Assembly: GCA_014378155.1 (NCBI GenBank)
Contig: JACMOF010000328.1
Coordinates: 1 to 7,292, forward strand
Direction: 5' to 3'
Source of the DNA: Caulobacter sp.
GTDB taxonomy: Bacteria; Pseudomonadota; Alphaproteobacteria; Caulobacterales; Caulobacteraceae
Length of the DNA stretch: 7,292 bases
Part shown: one piece after another, positions 1 through 5,857 of the stretch
Layout: each line of letters opens with the position of its first letter
Numbering within the stretch: position 1 is the stretch's first letter
Translations under genes and position numbers: made by a program
Notes under the pieces: generated by a model
Seen by the model: only the letters and a program-made list of their open reading frames with translations
Database searches by the model: none
Told to the model about the DNA's origin: nothing

Positions 1-141
1 CAGACCCTTGTCCTCGTCCTCTTCCAGGATCGAGTAGGTCGCGCCTTCGAGGTCGGGATGGTTGTCGATGGCGTCTGCGGCGGCTTCGGCGACGGCGCGC
101 GCGCCGCGGGCGACGATCTGCTGGGGCGTGTAGTCGGTCAT
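1..141 (-). CDS. Hypothetical protein, N-terminal 47 residues (cut by window edge)
   Basis: This is an open frame on the minus strand that starts at an ATG (139-141) and runs off the left edge without a stop. The visible protein begins [20 protein letters not shown]. It continues through an alanine-rich stretch that is probably helical and ends in an acidic segment, [14 protein letters not shown] sequence (146-150 on the plus strand) lies four bases before the ATG and can serve as a weak ribosome binding site. Codons are G/C-ending like the neighbouring genes. I do not recognise the family, and no signal peptide or membrane segment is visible. It is transcribed in the same direction as the broken O-antigen ligase gene upstream and is separated from it by the structured repeat at 197-260. 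Confidence 0.6.
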   Translation of the reverse strand, partial: MTDYTPQQIVARGARAVAEAAADAIDNHPDLEGATYSILEEDEDKGL

Positions 142-196
142 GGCGCTTCCGTAGCGGTCCAGAGCAAGCGGCGCGATACAGAAATCGCACGGCTTA

Positions 197-260
197 CTCT
201 AGATTTCTGTTTTCGCACCGTTTTCGCGGAAAACTGGGTCCCACTTTTCCGCACGGTGCT
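197..260. repeat. Structured intergenic repeat, copy A
   Basis: An imperfect palindrome begins CTCTAGATTTCTGTTTTC and forms a two-part stem. The outer stem is GCACCG (215-220) with CGGTGC (254-259). The inner stem is GCGGAAAA (226-233) with TTTTCCGC (245-252), around an 11-base loop CTGGGTCCCAC. A pyrimidine-rich bulge lies on the 5' side (TTTTC, 221-225). The element ends exactly where the O-antigen ligase remnant's stop codon begins. It resembles copy B at 7119-7188 in order of parts and in the loop. For transcripts of the minus-strand genes the stem is followed by A-rich rather than T-rich sequence, so it does not look like an ordinary intrinsic terminator for them. Confidence 0.7.
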
Positions 261-1049
261 TCACGCGCCGAAAGGCGAGACCGAGCGCTTGCCAAATGTC
301 GAGGCGCGGCCCTCGTCGGTCGCCCAGATCTCGACCGTCGGCTCGCCCGACGCCAGAGACCAGGCCAGCGGCGGCGGCTGGAGAGCGATCGAGGGCAGGG
401 CCCATCTGGCGGCGCCGAGATCGGCGAGCACCGGTCCCGGCAGGCTGGTCACCGCAACGCAGGCCAGAGCCCAGGCGATGCCGTTACGCTCCAGGATGAA
501 GCTCTCGGAGAGGGTGGTCGTCAGGAAGATCACCAAGAAGAGCGGTGTCCAGTAGCCGTCGCGCAGGCGCTGGAAGCGGAACAGGCCGACCAGCAGGGCG
601 CTGCCCAGCACCAGGGCGCAGAGGCCCACGCCGATCCAACCCAGCTGCGCCAGGATATCGAGCCAGCCGTTGTGGGCGGTGGACACCAGCCAACCGGTCT
701 CCTTGCGGATCCAGTTCGCGGGCGCGGATTCAAGGGTCCAGAAGACCGCATAGCCCTAGCCGGTCATCGGTTGCTTGGCCGATTGGCGAAGCACTGCGGC
801 CCAGATGTCGGTGCGGCCGGTCAGGGTCGGGTCCTTGCCCAGGGCCTTGAAGATCAGCGCCGGGTCCAGCCACATGACCATCACGCCCAAACCAATGACG
901 GTGACGCCCAGCCATAGCAGGATAATCGCCGTGGCCGGCCCGCGCCGGGTGATGGCCAGCATCGCCGAGCCCCCCAGGGCCAGCATCAGCGCCAAGAGCG
1001 AGGTCTTGGACTTGGTCGCCGGGAGGAGCGGGCTTAGGAGCTTGACGCC
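261..1049 (-). pseudogene. O-antigen ligase / Wzy-family membrane protein, C-terminal half with internal TAG
   Basis: The remnant reads in one minus-strand frame, with hallmarks of the Wzy_C/O-antigen ligase family. These are, in order, SKTSLLAL (about 995-1013), hydrophobic segments, TLTGRTDIW, then a family-typical GYG-like site, AHNGWLDILAQLGWIGVGL, and a last membrane segment before the TGA at 261-263. Intact members are polytopic inner-membrane proteins of roughly 400-450 residues that join or polymerise O-antigen or other polysaccharide units. About 260 residues remain here. Two lesions are visible. An in-frame TAG at 756-758 splits QPMTG from GYAVFW, where I expect a tyrosine. The N-terminal half is also missing: upstream of about 1020-1050 the frame turns into arginine/proline-rich nonsense inside the neighbouring gene. 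The upstream boundary is approximate. Loss of ligase function is inferred; a sequencing error could explain the TAG but not the missing half. Confidence 0.82.
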
Positions 1050-1528
1050 GCCATCGCGACCGGGGCGGGGGTCGCCACCGGCGGTTCGGGCGCTTGCGAC
1101 GCCTCAGGCGCGGGCGGCGCATCCTCTGGCAGGCGCGTGTTCAATATATCGCCGCCGGTCGACGCCCAGCTGCGTTCCGCGGGCTCGGCCATGCGCGCCG
1201 GCTGAACATGTGGCTCGGGTTCGCGCCAAGCCGGCGCGGTATATTCCGGGACCTCGTACGAGGCCACCAGCACCGGCGGCGGATCCATGCGCTGGGCGTC
1301 CAGGAAGTCGGTGCCGATCACGTAGTCGGGGACCTTGCCGCTGGGCCAGGCGATAGGCTCGGCCTCGGCATATTGGCTGTCGTAGGAGGGGACGGATTCG
1401 ATAAACGGTTCATCCTGCGGGCCAGTCTTCAGCGCGATACCGCCGGTCAGGCCGATGGCCAACGCGACGACAGCGCCGATCATTGGGGTGCGGTGCTGGA
1501 GGAGGAAATCTTGCGCGTCCATATCCAT
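1034..1528 (-). CDS. Membrane-anchored proline-rich hypothetical protein
   Basis: The frame is intact on the minus strand and ends with TAA at 1034-1036. The protein begins MDMDAQDFLLQHRTP and has one hydrophobic segment at about residues 15-33 (MIGAVVALAIGLTGGIAL). It continues for about 130 residues with no further membrane span. The tail is rich in Pro, Glu, Ala, Tyr and Trp and ends in a low-complexity run of PAP/PEP-type repeats. The likely topology is a short cytoplasmic N-terminus, one inner-membrane anchor and a disordered periplasmic tail, as in TonB-like or envelope-spanning linkers; this is inference from composition only. I chose the ATG at 1526-1528. A GTG at 1535-1537 in the same frame would add three residues, and neither has a clear Shine-Dalgarno sequence. 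Its last codons overlap the ragged 5' end of the O-antigen ligase remnant. I do not recognise the family. Confidence 0.65.
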   Translation of the reverse strand: MDMDAQDFLLQHRTPMIGAVVALAIGLTGGIALKTGPQDEPFIESVPSYDSQYAEAEPIAWPSGKVPDYVIGTDFLDAQRMDPPPVLVASYEVPEYTAPAWREPEPHVQPARMAEPAERSWASTGGDILNTRLPEDAPPAPEASQAPEPPVATPAPVAMAASSS

Positions 1529-1589
1529 GAAGCGCACTAAGCCACAATTCGTTCGATCCCACAGTGACGATTGCTAGGCTGCCACTCGT

Positions 1590-2187
1590 CCAGACGGGAA
1601 ATGCCACCATGCAACGCCGCCACATGCTTCGCCAACGCGCTTCTGGAGGTCATGCGCGCCTCGGGGATCGCCATGGCCAGCAGCATCCCCGCCGCCACGC
1701 CGCCTTCCTCGCCGCCTTCGCGGGGAGTTTGGCCATGTGGTGGATATATTTCTCGTTCACCGCCGAGGCCGCCAGCGAGGCGATCAGCCACGCCAAGGAC
1801 CCCGGCGCGGTGGGGCGCGCCGCCTATACCTAAAGCCACCTGCTGCCGATCGCCGGCATCATCGTCACGGCTGTGGCGGAGGAGCGGGTGCTACACCACC
1901 TGCTGGGCCATGCTGACCTGAAGACCGCCGCCGCCCTGATCGGCGGGCCGTTCCTGTGCATGCTGGGCGGGCTACTGTTCAAGAAGGCGGTGTTCCGCCT
2001 GTGGTCGCCGTCGCGCGGGGCGAGGTTGGTGGGGTTGGCGGCGCTGGCTCCGCTGAGTCTGTCCATGAGCCCGCTGGTGCTGTCGGTCGCGACGACAGCC
2101 GTGCTCGCGGGCGTCGCGGCGTTCGAAAGCCTGGCGATGCGCCGGCGCGAAAGTCTCTCCCATGGGAAGAGGGTCTCAGACCCTTAG
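1590..2187 (+). pseudogene. Low temperature requirement A (LtrA) family membrane protein, decayed C-terminal half
   Basis: Pieces of an LtrA-family multispanning membrane protein can be read by changing frame. RRHML (ending 1629) continues into FANALLEVMRASGIAMASS in the next frame. About 1694-1702 it shifts back to AFLAAFAGSLAMWWIYF, which contains the family's typical WWxYF. An in-frame TAA at 1831-1833 then interrupts AYT-stop-SHLLPIAGIIVTAVAEE, where intact homologues typically have a YTYxHLP-like sequence. The frame stays open from there to TAG at 2185-2187 through several hydrophobic segments, ending in a charged tail. Full-length members are roughly 350-400 residues; under 200 are recognisable here and the N-terminal half is absent. 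The function of the family is poorly defined. The 5' boundary is approximate. The final stop overlaps the stop of the convergent iminopeptidase gene. Confidence 0.78.
2170..2184. other. Small hairpin at convergent gene ends
   Basis: AGGGTC (2170-2175) and GACCCT (2179-2184) pair around the loop TCA. The hairpin sits just before the overlapping stop codons of the LtrA remnant and the iminopeptidase gene. It has no T-run on either side, so a terminator role is only possible, and the short stem could be chance. Confidence 0.3.
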
Positions 2188-3173
2188 ACCCTCAGCGCCG
2201 CGTCCGTCGCGCGCACCAGCCCGTCGATGATCCCCGGCTCGGTGGACGCATGGCCGGCGTCCCAGACGATCTCGAAATGGGCTTCCGGCCAAGCGCGGTG
2301 AAGCGACCAGGCGCTGTCGAGTGGGGTGACGACGTCAAAGCGGCCCTGGATGATCCACGCCGGGATGTGACGGATTTTGTCGATGTTCTTCAGGATCCAA
2401 CCGTCGTGCTCGAAGAAGCCCTCATTGGAGAAAAAGTGGTTTTCGATCCGCGCGAACGCGATGGCGAAGTCTTCTTCGTTGAACTTGGGCGGTCGGGCCT
2501 CGGGGCCTCGCAGCGAGATGGTGTCGCCCTCCCACTGGCTCCAGGCGTTGGCGACCTGCGCCTGCACCCGGCGGTCGGGATGGGTGAGGCGCTTGTGATA
2601 GGCCCCCATCAGGTCGCCGCGCTCCTCGATCGGGATGGGAGCCAGGAACCGTTCCCAGGCGTCGGGAAACAGCATCGAGGCGCCCTCCTGATAGAACCAG
2701 CGCAGCTCCTTCTGGGTCAGCAGAAAGATGCCGCGCAGCACCAAGCCTTCGACCCGGTCCGGATGGACCAGGGCGTAGGCCAGGGCCAGGGTCGAGCCCC
2801 AAGAGCCGCCAAACACCGTCCACTTCTCGACGCCCAGGTGCTCGCGCAGGCGCTCGATATCGGCGATCAGGCTCCAGGTGGTGTTATCCTCCAGGCTGGC
2901 GTTCGGACGCGAGCGGCCGCAGCCGCGTTGATCGAACAACGCCATGCGCCATTTAGCCGGATCGAAGAACCGCCGCATGGTCGGATTTACCGCCCCGCCA
3001 GGGCCGCCATGCAGGATCACCGCCGGCTTGCCGCGCGGCGCGCCGCATTCCTCGTAATAGATTTCGTGTGGGCCATCGGTGGTCAGCCACCCGAACGAAA
3101 AGGGCTCGATGTCGCGAAACAGGCTGCGACGGCCGGCGGAGGACATCACGGAGGCGGAGGCGTTACGATCCAT
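2184..3173 (-). CDS. pip: Proline iminopeptidase (alpha/beta hydrolase, peptidase family S33)
   Basis: This cytoplasmic serine peptidase releases N-terminal proline from peptides. The 329-residue protein shows the whole S33 signature: the oxyanion motif HGGPGG (residues 55-60), DQRGCGRS (81-88), the nucleophile elbow GGSWGS with Ser124, the catalytic Asp280 in GRFDVVTP, and His308 in DAGHAS. The segment between about 145 and 245 is the helical cap domain; its conserved EGDTISL and ARIENHFF glutamates usually bind the substrate's amino terminus. Length is close to the family norm of 310-330. The ATG at 3171-3173 has no Shine-Dalgarno but a possible -10 element lies just upstream, so the mRNA may be leaderless. 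An ATG ten codons in (MSSAGRRSL) is an alternative start, because many homologues begin near RRSLFRDIEPF. The gene stands alone, divergent from the HPP-CBS gene and convergent with the LtrA remnant. Confidence 0.95.
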   Translation of the reverse strand: MDRNASASVMSSAGRRSLFRDIEPFSFGWLTTDGPHEIYYEECGAPRGKPAVILHGGPGGAVNPTMRRFFDPAKWRMALFDQRGCGRSRPNASLEDNTTWSLIADIERLREHLGVEKWTVFGGSWGSTLALAYALVHPDRVEGLVLRGIFLLTQKELRWFYQEGASMLFPDAWERFLAPIPIEERGDLMGAYHKRLTHPDRRVQAQVANAWSQWEGDTISLRGPEARPPKFNEEDFAIAFARIENHFFSNEGFFEHDGWILKNIDKIRHIPAWIIQGRFDVVTPLDSAWSLHRAWPEAHFEIVWDAGHASTEPGIIDGLVRATDAALRV

Positions 3174-3180
3174 GCCCGCG

Positions 3181-3188
3181 ATCCTAGC
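3181..3188 (-). promoter_or_regulatory. Possible -10 element of the iminopeptidase gene
   Basis: On the minus strand GCTAGGAT lies seven bases upstream of the iminopeptidase ATG. It resembles the Caulobacter housekeeping -10 consensus GCTANAWC but is not an exact match, and I see no convincing TTGAC-type -35 at the usual distance. If used, transcription would start at or next to the ATG, which fits the missing Shine-Dalgarno sequence. Confidence 0.3.
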
Positions 3189-3259
3189 CCGGTTTCGGGG
3201 GCGGTGGGAACGGCAGGAATGGGGTTCATTTCCCGCTGCCGGTCGCGTATCCGGGTTCC

Positions 3260-4357
3260 ATGATCGATCGACTCCCTTGGGCTCCGCGTCTGCGAACCGC
3301 CTCTGGCTGGCTGGAGATCGGTCGCGGCGGGCTCGGCGCGTTGCTGGGCTTAGCGGTGACGGGCGTACTGGCGCGAGCGATGATTGGGGGCGGACCCCTG
3401 ACCTCGCCGCTGCTGGTCGCGCCGATCGGGGCTTCGGCCGTGCTGGTCTTCGCCGTGCCCGCCAGTCCCCTGGCTCAGCCGCGTTCGGTGATCTGCGGCA
3501 ACGTGCTGTCGGCGGTGGTCGGGATCGCCTGCGCGCAATTGTTCCCGGACCCGATGATCGCCGCGCCGCTGGCGGTGAGCCTGGCGATCATGGCGATGGC
3601 CTTGACCGGTTGCCTCCACCCGCCAGGCGGCGCCGTGGCGCTGATCTGTGGCCTGGGCGGGTCCGAGGTGACGCGCCTCGGTTACCACTTCGCTCTCAGC
3701 CCGGTGGGCCTCGACAGCCTGTTGTTGGTCGGGGCGGGCGTGGTCTTCCACCGCGTCACCAGGCGATCATATCCGCACCGTGCGCCGGTCCTGGCCGCCA
3801 GCCCGCATGGGACAGCCGATGCGCCACCATCCACGCGGGCCGGCTTTACCAGTGGTGACCTGGATGCCGCTCTGGCGCGCTATGGCGAGCTGCTCGACGT
3901 CAGCCGCGATGACCTCGACGCCCTGTTCCGCCAGGTCGAGCTGCAGGCCCACCAGCGCTTGCACGCACAAATCCTCTGCGGCGACATCATGTCGGCCGAC
4001 GTCATCACGGTCGATCCGCAGCAGAGCTGCGACAGCGCCTTACGCTATATGCGCGACCACGACCTGCGCACCGCCCCCGTGATCGACGGCGATCGCAAGG
4101 TGCTGGGCTTGGTGCGCCGCGCCGAACTCCAGGCCAATCGCGATCGCAAGGTCGAGGCGGTGATTGACCCCTTCGTGCACCGGGTGCGCGAGAGCACGCC
4201 GATCCAGGCCCTGCTGCCCCTGCTGTCCAGCGGCCAGGTGCACGAGGCGGTGGTCGTCGACGCCGACCGGGTGCTGAAGGGCATCGTCACCCAGACCGAC
4301 CTGCTGGCCGTGCTCTATCGCGCCCACGTTGTCGAGGCGATGGCGGCCAACAGATGA
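3260..4357 (+). CDS. HPP-family membrane protein with C-terminal tandem CBS domains
   Basis: The 365-residue protein has two parts. Residues 20-165 form an HPP domain of about four membrane helices. Visible landmarks are PLLVAPIGASAVLVFAVPASPLAQPRS (split around residue 60), GNVLSAVVGI (80-89) and the family-naming HPP at 120-122 in GCLHPPGGAVAL. After a linker of about 75 residues come two CBS motifs (about 243-292 and 303-352), the first starting at DIMSADVITV and the second ending at GIVTQTDLLAVL. CBS pairs usually sense adenine nucleotides, so the protein is likely a nucleotide-gated inner-membrane transporter or channel. Some photosynthetic HPP proteins carry nitrite, but the substrate here is unknown. 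The ATG at 3260 has no clear Shine-Dalgarno sequence; it is chosen because the reading starts just before the first helix. The gene diverges from the iminopeptidase gene and may be co-transcribed with the small gene 37 bp downstream. Confidence 0.9.
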   Translation: MIDRLPWAPRLRTASGWLEIGRGGLGALLGLAVTGVLARAMIGGGPLTSPLLVAPIGASAVLVFAVPASPLAQPRSVICGNVLSAVVGIACAQLFPDPMIAAPLAVSLAIMAMALTGCLHPPGGAVALICGLGGSEVTRLGYHFALSPVGLDSLLLVGAGVVFHRVTRRSYPHRAPVLAASPHGTADAPPSTRAGFTSGDLDAALARYGELLDVSRDDLDALFRQVELQAHQRLHAQILCGDIMSADVITVDPQQSCDSALRYMRDHDLRTAPVIDGDRKVLGLVRRAELQANRDRKVEAVIDPFVHRVRESTPIQALLPLLSSGQVHEAVVVDADRVLKGIVTQTDLLAVLYRAHVVEAMAANR

Positions 4358-4394
4358 TCGCAACCCGCGCCGACTTTCCGTATTCTCCCGAGTC

Positions 4395-4640
4395 ATGAAC
4401 AACCCCGAAGACCTCAGCGACGACGAGCTACTGGCGATGCTGACCCCGCGTCAGCTGGCCGAGCTGGACCGCGCCATCGCCGAGATGATGGGCCCCGAGG
4501 GGCTGGACAAGGTGATCTCGCTGCAGGTGATGGCGCAGGTGTACAGCGTGCGGGCCACCGAGCGAGACGAGGTCTCCGCCCTGGCCATGCTGCAGATGGC
4601 GGCCGCCATGCGGCGGCGGGCGGTGATTCTGGCGGGCTAA
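4395..4640 (+). CDS. Small helical hypothetical protein (81 residues)
   Basis: The protein begins MNNPEDLSDDELLAMLTPRQ. It is predominantly helix-forming, with an acidic N-terminus, a leucine/methionine-rich middle and a basic end (AAAMRRRAVILAG). No cysteine, signal peptide or membrane segment is seen, so it is probably cytoplasmic. The frame is open further upstream to 4329, but that would overlap the HPP-CBS gene. The ATG at 4395 follows that gene's stop by 37 bp and is the better start. A TATTCT (4381-4386) lies eight bases before the ATG and there is no Shine-Dalgarno, so a leaderless transcript of its own is possible, as is readthrough from the HPP-CBS gene. I do not recognise the family. 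Confidence 0.7.
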   Translation: MNNPEDLSDDELLAMLTPRQLAELDRAIAEMMGPEGLDKVISLQVMAQVYSVRATERDEVSALAMLQMAAAMRRRAVILAG

Positions 4641-4644
4641 TAAG

Positions 4645-4682
4645 GGCGCCGCGCGTCCTTTAAGGCCCGCTGCGCGAGCGCC
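4645..4682. terminator. GC-rich hairpin after the 81-residue protein gene
   Basis: GGCGC (4645-4649) and CGCGC (4650-4654) pair with GCGCG (4672-4676) and GCGCC (4678-4682), leaving one bulged A at 4677. The stem has ten base pairs, and the apical region contains CCTTTAAGG, which can fold on itself. It begins five bases after the TAA of the upstream gene. No T-run follows, so it may be a processing or stability structure rather than an intrinsic terminator. Confidence 0.45.
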
Positions 4683-4692
4683 TTGGCAAGGA

Positions 4693-4753
4693 GCTTTGCA
4701 GAATTCCTCATCCTGAGGTGCAGCCGCTGGCGAAGCCTCGCAGGATGCAAAGC
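4693..4753. repeat. Intergenic palindromic repeat (CATCCTGAGG...CAGGATG type)
   Basis: GCTTTG (4693-4698) pairs with CAAAGC (4748-4753), CATCCTG (4709-4715) with CAGGATG (4741-4747), and AGG (4716-4718) with CCT (4736-4738). The apical part is GC-rich. From memory this belongs to a repeat type scattered between genes in many alphaproteobacteria. It lies immediately beyond the stop codon of the epoxide hydrolase gene, between two convergent genes. It is not followed by T-rich sequence in either direction. Confidence 0.6.
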
Positions 4754-4755
4754 GC

Positions 4756-5739
4756 TTAGTTTGGAAACCGCCGCCCGAGCCAGTCGATCAGGATTTCGTT
4801 CACCCGCTCGGGTTTTTCCTGTTGCGTCCAGTGACCGCTGCCCTCGACCAGCACCTTTTCCAGGTCCGAAATCTGGTCACCCATCCGGTCGGCCATCGCG
4901 GGCGGCAGCACCACATCGTGCTCGGCCATGATCATCAGGCAGGGTACGCCATCGATGCGGGTGGGCAGGCGCTCGGCCATCTCCCAGTTGCGGGTGAAGT
5001 TGCGATACCAGTTGATGCCGCCGGTGAAGCCGGTCCGCTGGAAAGTCTCGACGAACACCGCCAACTCCTCGGGCGCCAGAAGCTGGTTCGAGTCCCCGCT
5101 TGGATCGTAGTGGGCCAAGCCGTCCAGCAGGGCCAGCGACCGCTTCGCCGCTGGCCGCGCCGCGAAGTCGCCTTGTGTGCCGTTTGGCTTGCGCATGAAA
5201 TAGCGCATGGTCTTTTCCACATCGGCGATCAGTTGAGCGTCGGCGACGGCGGGTGTCTGGAACTGGACGATATACATGTCCTCGCCGAAGGCGTGGCGGA
5301 ACATTGCAATGGGATCCATCGGGAGGCGGGGGGTGAACGGCGTGTTAAGCCCGATCACCCCGGCGGTGCGGGCGGGATGCATCAGTGGCATCTGCCAGAC
5401 GATGATGCCGCCCCAGTCATGGCCGCAAAATATCGCCTCCTTGACGCCTAGGTGATCGAGCAGGCCAACCAGGTCGCCAGTCAGGTGCTCCATGTCATAG
5501 GCCTCGACCGCCTCGGGACCTTGCGTCAGGCCATAGCCGCGCTGGTCGGGGACAATCACCCAGCGACCCGCCGCCGCCAGGGCCGCAATCTGCCAGCGCC
5601 AGGAATAGGAAAATTCCGGAAAACCATGACACAGCACGATCGGGACGCCCTGGCGCGGCCCGGCCTCGTAATAGGCCATGCGGACGCCGTTGACCTGCGC
5701 ATACGACGGGGCGGGCAGGGCCGGAGCAAGGTGGGACAT
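4756..5739 (-). CDS. Soluble epoxide hydrolase (alpha/beta hydrolase)
   Basis: The 327-residue cytoplasmic enzyme is predicted to open epoxides to diols through a covalent ester intermediate. Visible active-site elements are the oxyanion motif HGFPE (38-42), the nucleophile elbow GHDWGG with Asp108, a cap tyrosine Tyr156 in DMYIVQFQ, a second cap tyrosine Tyr245 in NWYRN, the acid Asp275 in AEHDVVLPP, and the general base His303 in GSGHWTQQEKP. Aspartate rather than serine at the nucleophile position, together with both tyrosines, separates it from esterases. Haloalkane dehalogenases also use Asp but lack the two cap tyrosines. Length matches the family. The ATG at 5737-5739 is preceded by AGGAAA six bases upstream, a good Shine-Dalgarno sequence. 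The gene diverges from the MFS exporter gene, and the shared 118-bp region suggests possible joint control. The natural substrate cannot be told from the sequence. Confidence 0.93.
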   Translation of the reverse strand: MSHLAPALPAPSYAQVNGVRMAYYEAGPRQGVPIVLCHGFPEFSYSWRWQIAALAAAGRWVIVPDQRGYGLTQGPEAVEAYDMEHLTGDLVGLLDHLGVKEAIFCGHDWGGIIVWQMPLMHPARTAGVIGLNTPFTPRLPMDPIAMFRHAFGEDMYIVQFQTPAVADAQLIADVEKTMRYFMRKPNGTQGDFAARPAAKRSLALLDGLAHYDPSGDSNQLLAPEELAVFVETFQRTGFTGGINWYRNFTRNWEMAERLPTRIDGVPCLMIMAEHDVVLPPAMADRMGDQISDLEKVLVEGSGHWTQQEKPERVNEILIDWLGRRFPN

Positions 5740-5743
5740 GGCA

Positions 5744-5749
5744 TTTCCT
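5744..5749 (-). promoter_or_regulatory. Ribosome binding site of the epoxide hydrolase gene
   Basis: On the minus strand AGGAAA precedes the ATG at 5737-5739 with AGGA six bases away. It is the clearest Shine-Dalgarno sequence in the window and supports that start codon. Confidence 0.65.
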
Positions 5750-5770
5750 GCTTTTGTTATTGTTGATCAC

Positions 5771-5798
5771 CTTGCCGGTGCTGGACCGACGCGGCAAG
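5771..5798. promoter_or_regulatory. Inverted repeat in the divergent epoxide hydrolase/exporter region, possible operator
   Basis: CTTGCCG (5771-5777) and CGGCAAG (5792-5798) are perfect 7-bp inverted arms with 14 bases between them. They lie in the middle of the 118-bp space between two divergent genes, a common place for a dimeric repressor or activator site. No regulator gene is in the window, so the role is inferred from position and symmetry only. Confidence 0.3.
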
Positions 5799-5857
5799 CG
5801 GCCGATTCGTACGGTCAAGGCCTTACCCTTATGGAAAGCAGGCGTAAAAGCGCTGCC

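Noticed and set aside
197..260. An intrinsic terminator for the ligase remnant
   Set aside because: In the direction of that gene the stem is followed by A-rich sequence; the T-rich side faces the other way.
58..555. A 165-codon open frame on the plus strand
   Set aside because: It crosses the start of the left-edge gene, the repeat and the ligase remnant on the opposite strand and shows no coherent protein features.
1020..1610. An insertion sequence or transposon between the two pseudogenes
   Set aside because: The central gene shows no transposase motif and no inverted ends or target duplication could be found at the boundaries.
756..1833. Recoding of TAG/TAA as an amino acid in the two broken genes
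   Set aside because: TAG and TAA end several intact genes here in the usual way, and both broken genes have additional lesions (missing halves, frameshifts), so ordinary decay is sufficient.
1956..3263. A 435-codon open frame on the plus strand
   Set aside because: It lies opposite the complete iminopeptidase gene, has no family motif, and has the Gly/Arg/Asp-rich composition of an antisense frame in GC-rich DNA.
3079..3858. A 259-codon open frame on the plus strand crossing the iminopeptidase start and HPP domain
   Set aside because: It runs out of frame through the HPP-CBS coding region and is dominated by Arg, Gly and Ala.
4822..5451. A 209-codon open frame on the plus strand
   Set aside because: It is the antisense of the epoxide hydrolase gene, whose active-site motifs are unambiguous on the other strand.
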